Assembly: GCF_001955695.1 (NCBI RefSeq)
Contig: NZ_CP019236.1
Span: 4,960,001-5,024,000 of the forward strand
Length of the DNA stretch: 64,000 bases
From: Rhodoferax koreense
GTDB lineage: Bacteria; Pseudomonadota; Gammaproteobacteria; Burkholderiales; Burkholderiaceae_C
Direction of reading: 5' to 3'
This document shows positions 1-8,987 of the stretch, one piece after another. The position numbers and the translations under genes are program-made. The stretch's first letter is position 1. Every line of letters begins with the position of its first letter. The notes below the pieces were generated by a model, which did no database searches, was not told the origin of the DNA, and was given only the letters and a program-made list of their open reading frames with translations.

Positions 1-1242
1 GCCTCGCGCCTGCTGCAGAGCGGCCTGACCGGGCTGGGCTACTTCGTCGCCGCCTTCCTCGTCAACCAGCTCGCCGCGCGCCTGGTGAGGGAGCAGCAGA
101 TCGCGCTACGCAGCCAGATGACGGCGCGGCTGCAGACGCACGTGAACGAGCTGGTCATCGAGACCCTGGCCGATGGCGTGGTGGTGATCGACGCCGGCGG
201 CATCACCCGCACGCTCAACCCCGCAGCGCGGCTGCTGCTGGGCTCGGGCGAGTCCGACAGCCGCACGCCATTGGTGCTGGCCAGCCGGCCGGCCTGGCAG
301 CCGCTACTCAAGCTCGCCCAGCAGACCTTCGAGCAGGAGAGCGCGCAAGCGGCCGACATCACCATCGTGCACCCCGGCAAGAGCCCGCGCCGCGTGCGGG
401 CGCGCACCCGGCTGACCATCGCCCATGAAGTCCGCGCCGAGAGCCTGTGCGTGATGTTCCTGCACGACCTGCGCGAAATGGAGGCGCGGCTGCGCACCGA
501 GAAGATGGCCGCCATGGGCCGCATGTCGGCCGCGGTGGCGCACGAAATACGCAATCCGCTGGCGGCCATCTCGCAGGCCAATGCGCTGCTCGAGGAAGAC
601 CTCACCGACGCAGGCCACAAGCGCCTGACCGGCATGGTGCGGCAAAACGCGCAGCGGCTGTCGAAGATCGTCGACGAGGTGCTCGGCATCGCGCGTGTGC
701 AGCATCCCGGTGTGAAGCGTTCATCGCCGGTGCAACTGGTGCTCGACGAAACGGTGGACGCGGTGTGCCGGGACTGGTCGGCACAGGATGCGGCCTCGCG
801 CCATGGGCAACTGGTGCTGACGCTGGGCACGCTGGGCCTGCCGGTGGATTTCGACCCGGACCACCTGCAGCGCGTACTGATCAACCTGCTCGACAATGCC
901 CTGCGGTATGTCAACAACGAGGCCGGCGCGATCCAGGTGTCGACGCGGCTCGCACCCTCGCGGCAGTCGAGCCTGCAGGTCTGGAGCGATGGGCCGCCGA
1001 TGGAGCAGGCCGTGGAGCAGCACCTGTTCGAACCGTTCTTCTCGTCGGAAAGCCGCTCCAGCGGGCTGGGCCTGTACATCTGCCGCGAATTGTGCGAGCG
1101 GCATCGTGCGGTGATCGGCTACCAGCGCGCCACGCGTGAGCGTGACGGCCGCGTGGTACAAGGCAACGAGTTCTACGTGAATTTCAGGCCGCCCAAACCG
1201 AGCGCCGTGACCGGCGACCTGTTCGGCGCCGCGCAGACCTGA
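1..1242 (+). CDS. pilS: Two-component sensor histidine kinase PilS (5' end missing)
   Basis: The frame is open from base 1, so the N-terminal membrane part lies outside the window; 413 codons remain. The first visible residues form the end of a hydrophobic segment (GLGYFVAAFLVNQ), followed by a PAS-like region. The H-box is VAHEIRNPLAAIS, the N-box INLLDNALRYV and the ATP-lid GLGLYICREL, so the kinase core is intact. PilS of type IV pilus systems phosphorylates PilR, and the next gene, 44 bp downstream, is a PilR-like NtrC-family regulator. The pilS name rests on that pairing and on general similarity; another NtrB-like membrane kinase is the alternative. Confidence 0.85.
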   Translation, partial: ASRLLQSGLTGLGYFVAAFLVNQLAARLVREQQIALRSQMTARLQTHVNELVIETLADGVVVIDAGGITRTLNPAARLLLGSGESDSRTPLVLASRPAWQPLLKLAQQTFEQESAQAADITIVHPGKSPRRVRARTRLTIAHEVRAESLCVMFLHDLREMEARLRTEKMAAMGRMSAAVAHEIRNPLAAISQANALLEEDLTDAGHKRLTGMVRQNAQRLSKIVDEVLGIARVQHPGVKRSSPVQLVLDETVDAVCRDWSAQDAASRHGQLVLTLGTLGLPVDFDPDHLQRVLINLLDNALRYVNNEAGAIQVSTRLAPSRQSSLQVWSDGPPMEQAVEQHLFEPFFSSESRSSGLGLYICRELCERHRAVIGYQRATRERDGRVVQGNEFYVNFRPPKPSAVTGDLFGAAQT

Positions 1243-1286
1243 TCGCCGACAGACACCGATACACACACAGAGACAGAGAAAAGGGC

Positions 1287-2810
1287 ATGGCCTCCACTTC
1301 CACCGCTGCAGCCATCCTGGTCGTCGACGACGAGCCGGACCTGCGCACGCTCTACGAACTCACGCTACTGCGCGAAGGCTACCGCATCGATACCGCGGCC
1401 GACCTGCACGAGGCGCGCCAGTTGCTGCAGGAAAAGCGCTTCGACGCGGTGATCACCGACATGCGGCTGCCCGACGGCCTGGGCCTGGAACTGCTGCTGA
1501 ACCTGAAGGCGCAGCAGCGGTCCGAGCGCTGCATCGTGATGACGGCCTATGGCTCGGCCGAGAACGCCGTGGAAGCCTTGAAGGCCGGTGCCTTCGATTA
1601 CCTGACGAAACCCGTGGACCTGAAGCAGTTCCGCGCCGTGGTGGCTTCTGCGCTGGTGGGCGCCGCCACCGCGCCCGCGGCCTTGTCCGGCGCATCCACG
1701 CAGGCCCCGCTCGCGCCAGCCGCCCCGGCGCCCAGGCCTGAAGCCGCCACGCCCCGCTCTGCCGCCGGCCACCACGCATTGCAGAAGCTCGTGGGCGACT
1801 CCGACGCGATGCTGGCGGTGAAGCAACGCATCACCAAGGTCGCACGCAGCATGGCGCCGGTGCTGGTGCGCGGCGAGTCCGGCACCGGCAAGGAACTGGT
1901 GGCCCAGGCCCTGCACGCCAACAGCCACCGCGCCATGGGCCCGCTGGTGGCGGTCAACTGCAGCGCCATCCCCGAAGCGCTGCTGGAGGCCGAGTTCTTC
2001 GGCGCGAAGAAGGGCTCCTACACCGGCGCGCTGCAGGACCGGCTCGGCTACTTCCAGGCGGCGCGCGGCGGCAGCCTGTTCCTCGACGAGATCGGCGACC
2101 TGCCGCTGGCGATGCAGTCCAAGCTGCTGCGCGCGATCCAGGAGCGCAGCGTGCGTTCGCTGGGTTCGACCAGCGAGGAATCGGTGGACGTACGCATCAT
2201 CAGCGCCACGCACAAGGACCTGGCCGCGGAGGTCAAGGCCGGGCGCTTCCGGCAGGACCTGTACTACCGGCTCAACGTGATCGAGATCGCGATTCCGCCG
2301 CTGCGCGAGCGCCGCGGCGACCTGCCGGCCCTGTGCGAAGCCTTGCTTGAGCGCATCGCCCAGGAGTCGCACATGCCGGTGCCCGTGCTGTCGCCGGCGC
2401 TGCTCGAGCAACTCGCCGGCCATCCGCTGGTCGGCAATGTGCGCGAACTCGAGAATCTGCTGCACCGCGCCGTGGCCATGAGCGACGGCGAAGCCCTGCA
2501 TGTGGACTTCGAGGTGACGCAAGCACTGACCGCGCTGGCCCCACTGGCCGAGGAACCGGGGCAGCCGACCGCGGCCGGCGACGCCGGATCGGCCCAGCCG
2601 CCGGCCCGGGCGCGCGCGCCGATCCCGACCGACCTGCAGGCTTACCTCGACCAGCAGGAGCGCGAAATCCTGATCAAGGTGCTGCGCGAGACCAACTTCA
2701 ACCGAACCGCCACCGCGGCCCGGTTGGGCCTGAGCCTGCGCCAGATCCGCTACCGCATCGAGCGGCTCAACATCAACGCACCGCAGGACGATGAAGCCCA
2801 GGACGAATGA
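1287..2810 (+). CDS. pilR: Sigma-54-dependent response regulator PilR
   Basis: A 507-residue NtrC-type activator. The N-terminal receiver domain has phospho-acceptor D58 (ITDMRLPD). The central AAA+ domain has Walker A GESGTGKE (196-203), the sigma-54 contact loop GSYTGA (243-248; GAFTGA in most relatives, so Phe is replaced by Tyr) and FLDEIGDLP. A C-terminal Fis-type helix-turn-helix contains TATAARLGLSLRQIRYRIERL. In type IV pilus systems PilR activates sigma-54 transcription of the pilin gene; pilA is not in the window. The start ATG follows an AGAGAAAAGGG ribosome site. It overlaps ampD by 20 bp. Confidence 0.92.
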   Translation: MASTSTAAAILVVDDEPDLRTLYELTLLREGYRIDTAADLHEARQLLQEKRFDAVITDMRLPDGLGLELLLNLKAQQRSERCIVMTAYGSAENAVEALKAGAFDYLTKPVDLKQFRAVVASALVGAATAPAALSGASTQAPLAPAAPAPRPEAATPRSAAGHHALQKLVGDSDAMLAVKQRITKVARSMAPVLVRGESGTGKELVAQALHANSHRAMGPLVAVNCSAIPEALLEAEFFGAKKGSYTGALQDRLGYFQAARGGSLFLDEIGDLPLAMQSKLLRAIQERSVRSLGSTSEESVDVRIISATHKDLAAEVKAGRFRQDLYYRLNVIEIAIPPLRERRGDLPALCEALLERIAQESHMPVPVLSPALLEQLAGHPLVGNVRELENLLHRAVAMSDGEALHVDFEVTQALTALAPLAEEPGQPTAAGDAGSAQPPARARAPIPTDLQAYLDQQEREILIKVLRETNFNRTATAARLGLSLRQIRYRIERLNINAPQDDEAQDE

Positions 2811-3405
2811 AGCGCCACCCCAGGCGCTGTGGCAAGACGGCTGGTACCGCTTCGCGCGGCACGAGCCTTCGCCCAACTTCGGCCCGCGGCCGGCGCATGC
2901 GCGCACCGACCTGATCGTGGTGCATTCGATCAGCCTGCCGCCGGGCGTCTACGGCGGCGACGCGGTGATGGCGCTGTTCGGCAACCGGCTCGACTGGGAC
3001 GCCCACCCATATTACGAAGGCATCCGCGGACTCAAGGTGTCGTCGCACTTCTACGTCCGACGCGATGGCGCCCTGTGGCAGTTCGTGAGCACGCGCGACC
3101 GCGCCTGGCATGCCGGTGCGTCCCGCTGGCGCGGCCTGGACAACTGCAATGACGACTCGGTCGGCATCGAGCTCGAAGGCCTGGAAGGCGGCGCGTTCGA
3201 GCCGGCGCAGTACGAGACGCTGATCAGCCTGTGCGCGGCGCTGGCGCAGGACTGTCCGATCCGCTTCGTCGCGGGCCATGAACACATTGCACCGGGACGC
3301 AAGCATGATCCCGGCGCGGGTTTCGACTGGACCGTGCTGCAGCGCGGCACGGGCTGGAGCGCGGCCTTTTTCCCGCCTGCGACGCACACGCCCGACGGCG
3401 CCTGA
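2791..3405 (+). CDS. ampD: 1,6-anhydro-N-acetylmuramyl-L-alanine amidase AmpD
   Basis: A 204-residue cytosolic zinc amidase of the N-acetylmuramoyl-L-alanine amidase type 2 family, which removes the peptide from anhydro-muropeptides during cell-wall recycling and so affects AmpR/beta-lactamase induction. Visible signatures are VVHSISLPPG (zinc ligand H45), the SSHFYV block, and the C-terminal GHEHIAPGRKHDPG that supplies the remaining His and Asp ligands. Length fits AmpD (about 185-205). The start overlaps the end of pilR, indicating translational coupling. No signal peptide is seen, which favours AmpD over the periplasmic AmiD. Confidence 0.93.
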   Translation: MKPRTNEAPPQALWQDGWYRFARHEPSPNFGPRPAHARTDLIVVHSISLPPGVYGGDAVMALFGNRLDWDAHPYYEGIRGLKVSSHFYVRRDGALWQFVSTRDRAWHAGASRWRGLDNCNDDSVGIELEGLEGGAFEPAQYETLISLCAALAQDCPIRFVAGHEHIAPGRKHDPGAGFDWTVLQRGTGWSAAFFPPATHTPDGA

Positions 3406-3889
3406 AAAAAATTTGCAGCGCGTCTCGCGCCGGCATCGAAGCGGACCACGGCGGCACGCGCCAGACGCCAAGCCGTCATGCGGCGCAAATGCGCCCGCAG
3501 GCCGCATGTTTGCTGGCTGCGCATCTTTGCAGCTTGATTCGGCGGGGATTTTCGGCTGCCTCGAATACCGCACCGCCGGTGGTGTCGAAAAGGCGCGCTT
3601 GAAGCAACTGGCCTCGATGGAAGGTACACTACGGGTAGTGGGTTGAATTCAATTCAGACCCCATATATAGTGTGTCGGCGCGACAAGGTCCATCGTCGAT
3701 TCGGCGCTTTTTCTCCATGGTTTCGTGGCTGGATTCCAGCCTTGGCGCCACCGGTTTGCGAAGCGCCTTGGCCCACCGTACGACACACCGTTCCCTCGCT
3801 CTTTCCAGGTGGCCCGACAGACCCGATCACGTCCTCGAAGCCACCGGATCCGTTCAGATTCAGTCGATCACGTCAAAGAAAAGGAAATC
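3406..3889 (+). other. Long leader/promoter region upstream of nrdA
   Basis: This 484-bp gap holds no convincing gene; open frames here lack ribosome sites and family signatures. The first half is GC-rich. The second half holds two NrdR-type boxes (3626-3641 and 3658-3673), a 10-bp palindrome TTGAATTCAA between them, and a TATATA that could be a -10 box inside the downstream box. About 215 bp of probable 5' untranslated leader separates the boxes from the nrdA start, whose ribosome site is AAGGAA at 3881-3886. Confidence 0.6.
3626..3673 (+). promoter_or_regulatory. Tandem NrdR boxes of the nrdAB promoter
   Basis: Two 16-bp imperfect palindromes match the published NrdR consensus (ACAC-W-ATATAT-W-GTGT). 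The downstream one (3658-3673, ACCCCATATATAGTGT) agrees at 14 of 16 positions; the upstream one (3626-3641, ACACTACGGGTAGTGG) keeps both half-sites but not the AT core. They start 32 bp apart, three helical turns, which is the usual NrdR arrangement. NrdR represses ribonucleotide reductase genes in response to the ATP/dATP balance. The nrdR gene itself is not in this window. Confidence 0.85.
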
Positions 3890-6844
3890 ATGCAAACCGT
3901 CTTGAACGCCCCCTCTTCCGCTGCATCGGGCCTGGCGCCTGCCGCCACCGGCCTGGCGCAGGCCCCGGCGCATTCCCCGGCCTCCGACATGCTGTCGCAC
4001 TACCAGATCATCCGTCGCAACGGCGCCGTCGTGCCTTTCGAGCCGAACAAGATCGCCGTGGCGATGATGAAGGCCTTCCTGGCCGTGCACGGCACCCAGG
4101 GCGCGGCTTCGGCCAGCGTGCGCGAAGTGGTCGATGCGCTGACCCAGGGCGTGATCCGGGCCATGGTGCGCTCGCGTCCGGGCGGCGGCACGTTCCACAT
4201 CGAGGACGTGCAGGATCAGGTCGAACTCGGCCTCATGCGCGGCGGCCACCATGAAATCGCGCGCGCCTATGTGCTGTACCGTGAGCGCCGTACGCAGGAG
4301 CGTGCCAAGCAGGTCGAGCAGGCCGCGCCCGCCATGCCGACGCTGCACGTGATCGACGGCGGCAAACGCGTCGCGCTCGACGTGGCACGTCTGAAGCAAC
4401 TCATCACCGAAGCCTGCGCCGGCCTTTCCGCCACCGTGCTGCCCGATCCCATCGTGGCCGAAACCATGCGCAACCTGTACGACGGCGTGCCGATCGAAGA
4501 GGTGTACAAGGCCGCGATCCTGGCCGCCCGCACGCTGATCGAAAAAGACCCCGACTACACCTATGCCACCGCCCGCCTGCTGCTGCTGACCATCGCCAAG
4601 GAAGTGCTGGGCACCGAAGTCACCCAGGCCGAACTCGCCGACGCGTATGCCGATTACTTCCCGCAGTACGTGAAGAAGGGCGTCGAGAACGAGTTGCTCG
4701 ACGAGAAGCTGCTGCAGTACGACCTGAAGAAGCTCGGCGCCGCGCTCAAGGCATCGCGCGACCTGCAGTTCGACTACCTGGGCCTGCAGACCCTGTACGA
4801 CCGCTACTTCCTGCACGTGCGCAAGACCCGCATCGAACTGCCGCAGGCCTTCTTCATGCGGGTGGCCATGGGCCTGGCCGTGAACGAAATCGACCGCGAA
4901 AGTCGGGCCATCGAGTTCTACGAAGTGCTGTCCTCGTTCGACTTCATGTCGAGCACGCCGACGCTGTTCAACGCCGGCACGCTGCGCCCGCAACTCTCGA
5001 GCTGCTACCTGACCACCGTGCCCGACGACCTCGACGGCATCTACGAATCCATTAAGGAAAACGCGCTGCTGTCCAAGTTCGCCGGCGGCCTGGGCAACGA
5101 CTGGACCCGCGTGCGCGCGCTCGGCTCGCACATCAAGGGCACGAATGGCGAATCGCAGGGCGTGGTGCCCTTCCTGAAAGTCGTCAACGACACGGCCGTG
5201 GCCGTGAACCAGGGCGGCAAGCGCAAGGGCGCGGTCTGCACCTACCTGGAAACGTGGCATCTGGACATTGAAGAGTTCCTGGAACTCCGTAAAAACACGG
5301 GTGATGACCGCCGCCGCACGCACGACATGAACACCGCCAACTGGATCCCCGACCTTTTCATGCGCCGCGTGATGGAGAAGGGTTCGTGGACGCTGTTCTC
5401 GCCCTCCAACACACCTGACCTGCACGACCTGTTCGGCGCCGCCTTCGAGAAGGCCTACGTGGCCTACGAAGAGAAGGCCAGCCGCGGCGAGATCAAGCCA
5501 AGCAAGACCGTGCCCGCGGCCGACCTGTGGCGCAAGATGCTGACCATGCTGTTCGAGACCGGCCACCCCTGGATCACGTTCAAGGATGCCTGCAACGTGC
5601 GCTCCCCGCAGCAGCATTGCGGCGTGGTGCACTCGTCCAACCTGTGCACCGAGATCACGCTGAACACCAGCGACACCGAAACCGCCGTCTGCAACCTCGG
5701 CTCGGTGAACCTGCTGCAACACTTGAAGGACGGCCAGCTCGACCAGGTCAAGCTCAAGAAGACGATCTCGACCGCGATGCGCATGCTCGACAACGTGATC
5801 GACATCAACTACTACGCCGTCAAGAAGGCGCGCGACTCCAACCTGCGCCACCGTCCGGTGGGCCTGGGCTTGATGGGCTTCCAGGACAGCCTGTACGAAT
5901 TGCGCATTCCCTACGGCAGCGACGCCGCCGTGGCCTTCGCCGACACCTCGATGGAAGCCATCTGCTACCACGCCTACTGGGCCTCCACCGAGCTGGCCAA
6001 GGAACGCGGCCGCTATTCGAGCTACAAGGGCTCGCTGTGGGACCAGGGCGTGCTGCCGCTCGACACATTGAACCTGCTGGCCGAAGCACGCGGTGGCTAC
6101 GTGGAAGTGGACCGCTCGGCCACGCTCGACTGGGACGCGCTGCGCAAGAAGATCGCCGTCGACGGCATGCGCAATTCGAATTGCGTGGCCATCGCGCCGA
6201 CCGCCACCATCTCCAACATCATCGGCGTGGACGCATCCATCGAGCCGAGCTTCGGCAACCTCTCGGTCAAGTCGAACCTGTCGGGTGAATTCACCGTCAT
6301 CAACAGCTACCTGGTGAACGACCTGAAGCGCCTGGGCCTGTGGGACGACGTGATGGTCATGGACCTCAAGCACTTCGACGGTTCGCTGCAACCGATCGAC
6401 CGCGTGCCGCAGGAGATCAAGGCGCTGTACGCCACGGCATTCGAGATCGAAACCACCTGGCTTGTCGAGGCCGCGGCCCGTCGCCAGAAGTGGATCGACC
6501 AGGCACAGTCGCTGAACATCTACATGGCCGGCGCCTCGGGCAAAAAGCTCGACGACACCTACAAGCTGGCCTGGACGCGTGGCTTGAAGACCACCTACTA
6601 CCTGCGCACCCGCGGCGCCACGCACGCCGAGAAATCGACCGTGACCGCAGGCCGCATGAATGCCGTGTCCTCGGGCAACGCAGCGCCTTCGGCATCGATG
6701 GCACCGGCCGCCGCGAGCCGCTCGGTGGAAGCCGCCGCGGCCGCCGCACGCCAGCAGATCGAAGCTCAGACCACGATGGCCACGCCGGCCACCGACATCA
6801 AGTTCTGCGCGATCGACGACCCGGGTTGCGAGGCTTGCCAATAA
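3890..6844 (+). CDS. nrdA: Class Ia ribonucleoside-diphosphate reductase, alpha subunit
   Basis: A 984-residue catalytic subunit that reduces ribonucleoside diphosphates with NrdB. The N-terminus carries two ATP-cone regulatory domains in tandem (about 38-130 and 151-240). The reductase core shows the redox and active-site cysteines in SSCYLTT, NLCTEITLN (with the catalytic Glu) and AVCNLGSVNL, and the P-T-A-T loop APTATISNI. The C-terminus ends in the mobile thiol pair CEACQ. The chosen ATG follows AAGGAA; upstream in-frame starts would add an unconserved extension across the leader. It forms an operon with nrdB, 157 bp downstream, and is probably repressed by NrdR. Confidence 0.97.
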   Translation: MQTVLNAPSSAASGLAPAATGLAQAPAHSPASDMLSHYQIIRRNGAVVPFEPNKIAVAMMKAFLAVHGTQGAASASVREVVDALTQGVIRAMVRSRPGGGTFHIEDVQDQVELGLMRGGHHEIARAYVLYRERRTQERAKQVEQAAPAMPTLHVIDGGKRVALDVARLKQLITEACAGLSATVLPDPIVAETMRNLYDGVPIEEVYKAAILAARTLIEKDPDYTYATARLLLLTIAKEVLGTEVTQAELADAYADYFPQYVKKGVENELLDEKLLQYDLKKLGAALKASRDLQFDYLGLQTLYDRYFLHVRKTRIELPQAFFMRVAMGLAVNEIDRESRAIEFYEVLSSFDFMSSTPTLFNAGTLRPQLSSCYLTTVPDDLDGIYESIKENALLSKFAGGLGNDWTRVRALGSHIKGTNGESQGVVPFLKVVNDTAVAVNQGGKRKGAVCTYLETWHLDIEEFLELRKNTGDDRRRTHDMNTANWIPDLFMRRVMEKGSWTLFSPSNTPDLHDLFGAAFEKAYVAYEEKASRGEIKPSKTVPAADLWRKMLTMLFETGHPWITFKDACNVRSPQQHCGVVHSSNLCTEITLNTSDTETAVCNLGSVNLLQHLKDGQLDQVKLKKTISTAMRMLDNVIDINYYAVKKARDSNLRHRPVGLGLMGFQDSLYELRIPYGSDAAVAFADTSMEAICYHAYWASTELAKERGRYSSYKGSLWDQGVLPLDTLNLLAEARGGYVEVDRSATLDWDALRKKIAVDGMRNSNCVAIAPTATISNIIGVDASIEPSFGNLSVKSNLSGEFTVINSYLVNDLKRLGLWDDVMVMDLKHFDGSLQPIDRVPQEIKALYATAFEIETTWLVEAAARRQKWIDQAQSLNIYMAGASGKKLDDTYKLAWTRGLKTTYYLRTRGATHAEKSTVTAGRMNAVSSGNAAPSASMAPAAASRSVEAAAAAARQQIEAQTTMATPATDIKFCAIDDPGCEACQ

Positions 6845-6932
6845 GGATTGGCAACACGCTCCATCCGGGCTTCATGGCATCGCGAAGGCTTCGGCTTTCA
6901 CGATGCAATCGAGCAACACAAGCCACACAAAA

Positions 6933-6973
6933 CGGCCGTGAAAAAAATGAACCCTTTTCATTTCGCACGGCCG
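6933..6973 (+). other. Nested hairpin between nrdA and nrdB
   Basis: An 8-bp perfect outer stem (CGGCCGTG at 6933-6940, CACGGCCG at 6966-6973) encloses a second small stem, AAATGA/TCATTT. There is no T-run after it, so it is not a canonical intrinsic terminator. It lies in the 157-bp nrdA-nrdB spacer and could stabilise the upstream message or adjust the subunit ratio; that role is inference. Confidence 0.55.
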
Positions 6974-7001
6974 CTTTCATAATCCGCACATTGGAAAATC
7001 T

Positions 7002-8168
7002 ATGTTGACCTGGGACGAAGAAGTCAAGCCCTCACTGCCACCTGCAGCGCAAAACGGTTTAGCCATCAACCGTGGGGTGCAGCACTCTCCATCTGCAGCC
7101 GCATCCACGCCGAATGCAGTGTCCTCTTCTGCACCTGTGGCACCGGTTGCGCGCCGCGTGAACGCCGCCGACAAGCGCATCATCAACGGCCAGACCGACG
7201 TCAACCAGCTTGTGCCGTTCAAGTACAAGTGGGCCTGGGAAAAGTACCTGGCCTCCTGCTCCAACCACTGGATGCCGCAGGAAGTGAACATGACGCGCGA
7301 CATCGCGCTCTGGAAAGACCCGAACGGGCTGACCGAAGACGAACGCCGCATCGTCAAGCGCAACCTCGGCTTCTTCGTCACCGCCGATTCGCTGGCCGCC
7401 AACAACATCGTGCTCGGCACGTACCGCCACATCACCGCTCCCGAATGCCGCCAGTTCCTGCTGCGCCAGGCCTTCGAGGAAGCCATCCACACGCACGCCT
7501 ACCAGTACATTGTCGAGTCGCTGGGCCTGGACGAGAGCGAGATCTTCAACGCCTACAACGAGGTGCCGTCGATCCGCAACAAGGACGAGTTCCTGATCCC
7601 CTTCATCGAGGCGATCATGGACCCGAACTTCCACACCGGCACGCCCGAGAACGACCGCACGCTGCTCAAGTCGCTCATCGTGTTCGCCTGCCTCATGGAA
7701 GGCCTGTTCTTCTACGTCGGCTTCACGCAGATCCTGGCGCTGGGTCGGCAGAACAAGATGACCGGCGCGGCCGAGCAGTACCAGTACATCCTGCGCGACG
7801 AATCGATGCACTGCAATTTCGGCATCGACCTGATCAACCAGTTGAAGCTCGAGAATCCACACCTGTGGAATGCCGAGTTCAAGGCCGAGATCAAGGACCT
7901 GTTCATGCATGCGGTGGAACTCGAATACCAGTACGCCGAAGACACCATGCCGCGCGGCGTGCTCGGCATGAACGCCTCGATGTTCAAGGGCTACCTGCGC
8001 TACATCGCCAACCGCCGCGCCACGCAGATCGGCCTGGAGACGCTGTTCCCGAACGAGGAAAACCCGTTCCCGTGGATGAGCGAGATGATCGACCTGAAAA
8101 AGGAGCGCAACTTCTTCGAGACCCGTGTGATCGAGTACCAATCGGGTGGCGCTCTTTCCTGGGATTGA
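7002..8168 (+). CDS. nrdB: Class Ia ribonucleoside-diphosphate reductase, beta subunit
   Basis: A 388-residue diiron-tyrosyl radical subunit. The carboxylate/His ligands are visible in order: the Asp of [17 protein letters not shown] (E..H plus the radical Tyr, matching the E-x-x-H-x-x-x-Y pattern), ACLMEGLFF and [10 protein letters not shown]. The radical Tyr is present, so this is class Ia rather than Ic. An N-terminal stretch of about 55 residues is Ala/Ser/Pro-rich and looks like a flexible tail. It follows nrdA and a hairpin-containing spacer and likely shares the NrdR-controlled promoter. Confidence 0.96.
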   Translation: MLTWDEEVKPSLPPAAQNGLAINRGVQHSPSAAASTPNAVSSSAPVAPVARRVNAADKRIINGQTDVNQLVPFKYKWAWEKYLASCSNHWMPQEVNMTRDIALWKDPNGLTEDERRIVKRNLGFFVTADSLAANNIVLGTYRHITAPECRQFLLRQAFEEAIHTHAYQYIVESLGLDESEIFNAYNEVPSIRNKDEFLIPFIEAIMDPNFHTGTPENDRTLLKSLIVFACLMEGLFFYVGFTQILALGRQNKMTGAAEQYQYILRDESMHCNFGIDLINQLKLENPHLWNAEFKAEIKDLFMHAVELEYQYAEDTMPRGVLGMNASMFKGYLRYIANRRATQIGLETLFPNEENPFPWMSEMIDLKKERNFFETRVIEYQSGGALSWD

Positions 8169-8173
8169 ATGTG

Positions 8174-8203
8174 GAACATCCCCAGGTTGCGCACTGCGTG
8201 TCG
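8174..8203 (+). repeat. Intergenic repeat, copy A (30 bp)
   Basis: This 30-bp stretch begins 5 bp after the nrdB stop. It matches the reverse complement of 20744-20773 at 27 of 30 positions, with the core CCCCAGGTYGCGCACTSCGT. In both places it directly follows the stop codon of a gene (nrdB, rodA) in the same relative orientation, so it may belong to a dispersed 3'-end element. Confidence 0.7.
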
Positions 8204-8286
8204 TAAAAAACTAGAAAAATGAAAACCAGATTCCCACAAACCATGGACGGCGCCGCAGAGCGCGGCCGGGTTTGTGTTCCCGAGTA

Positions 8287-8319
8287 CATGGCGCTGGGCC
8301 CTTGTGGCCCAACGCCATG
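8287..8319 (+). promoter_or_regulatory. Strong leader hairpin upstream of the histone-like gene
   Basis: An inverted repeat with arms CATGGCG and TGGGCC (7 bp, one mismatch, 6 bp) and a 5-base loop CTTGT ends 62 bp before the start of the histone-like gene. No T-tract follows. Being between nrdB and that gene, it may be a 3' stabiliser of nrdAB or a structured 5' leader; the sequence alone does not decide. Confidence 0.5.
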
Positions 8320-8381
8320 CATCGCTTCCGGCCACCCAACCGGCTTGAAGTGCTCTTTGTAAATCGATCAAGGAGAAAATA

Positions 8382-8909
8382 ATGGCAACTGCAAAAAAAA
8401 CGGCCGCAAAAAAGGCCCCTGCGAAAAAAGCTGCACCCGTGAAGGCAGCTCCAGCGAAGAAGGCGGCACCAGCCAAGAAGGCTGCCGTGAAGGCGCCGGC
8501 CAAGAAGGCCGCACCCGCTAAGAAGGCGGCCGTGAAGGCGCCTGCGAAGAAGGTTGCTGCGAAGAAGGCAGCTCCGGCCAAGAAGGCCGCACCGGCGAAA
8601 AAGGTCGCGGTGAAGGCTCCGGCGAAGAAGGCGGCACCGGCCAAGAAGGCTGCACCGGCGAAGAAGGCCGCTGCGAAGAAGGCGGCACCCGCCAAGAAGG
8701 CAGCCGTCGCCAAGAAGGCTGCGCCAGCGAAGAAAGCTGCCGCTGCCAAGAAGCCCGCCGCCAAGAAAGCCGCTAAGACAGCTGCGAAGAAAGCCGCGAA
8801 GACACCCGCTGCCAAGCCTGCTCCCGCCCCGGCACCCGCTGCGGCAGCGGCTCAGACCACGCTGAACCCGCAGGCAGCCTGGCCGTTCCCGACGGCCACC
8901 AAGCCCTGA
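8382..8909 (+). CDS. Histone H1-like Ala/Lys/Pro-rich nucleoid protein
   Basis: A 175-residue protein made almost wholly of KKAAPAK / KKAAVKAPA-type repeats (residues about 5-145), followed by an Ala/Pro linker and a non-repetitive tail ending WPFPTATKP. It is extremely basic and probably disordered. It resembles the eukaryotic histone H1 C-terminal tail and the bacterial HC1/AlgP-like proteins that bind DNA without strict sequence specificity. The start has a good AAGGAG site 8 bp upstream. A strong intrinsic terminator follows. Repeat number is likely to vary among strains through slippage. Confidence 0.85.
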   Translation: MATAKKTAAKKAPAKKAAPVKAAPAKKAAPAKKAAVKAPAKKAAPAKKAAVKAPAKKVAAKKAAPAKKAAPAKKVAVKAPAKKAAPAKKAAPAKKAAAKKAAPAKKAAVAKKAAPAKKAAAAKKPAAKKAAKTAAKKAAKTPAAKPAPAPAPAAAAAQTTLNPQAAWPFPTATKP

Positions 8910-8940
8910 GTTCGGTACGGTTCAAACCAGCCGCTACCAA

Positions 8941-8968
8941 CCCGGCATCGCAAGATGCCGGGTTTTTT
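8941..8968 (+). terminator. Intrinsic terminator of the histone-like gene
   Basis: A perfect 9-bp stem (CCCGGCATC / GATGCCGGG) with a GCAA tetraloop is followed by six T residues. It ends transcription of the upstream plus-strand gene. The opposite strand lacks a T-run after the stem, so it is effectively one-directional, although the neighbouring kinase gene converges on it. Confidence 0.95.
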
Positions 8969-8987
8969 CATGGCCGCAGCCGACCGC

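Noticed and set aside
3860..6841. 993-codon antisense frame across nrdA
   Set aside because: Shadow of a high-GC gene: His/Val/Gly/Arg-rich composition, no family features, no ribosome site, and the sense strand is clearly nrdA.
8395..8820. Direct repeats resembling a CRISPR or tandem array
   Set aside because: They are in-frame Lys/Ala codon repeats of the histone-like gene without distinct spacers.
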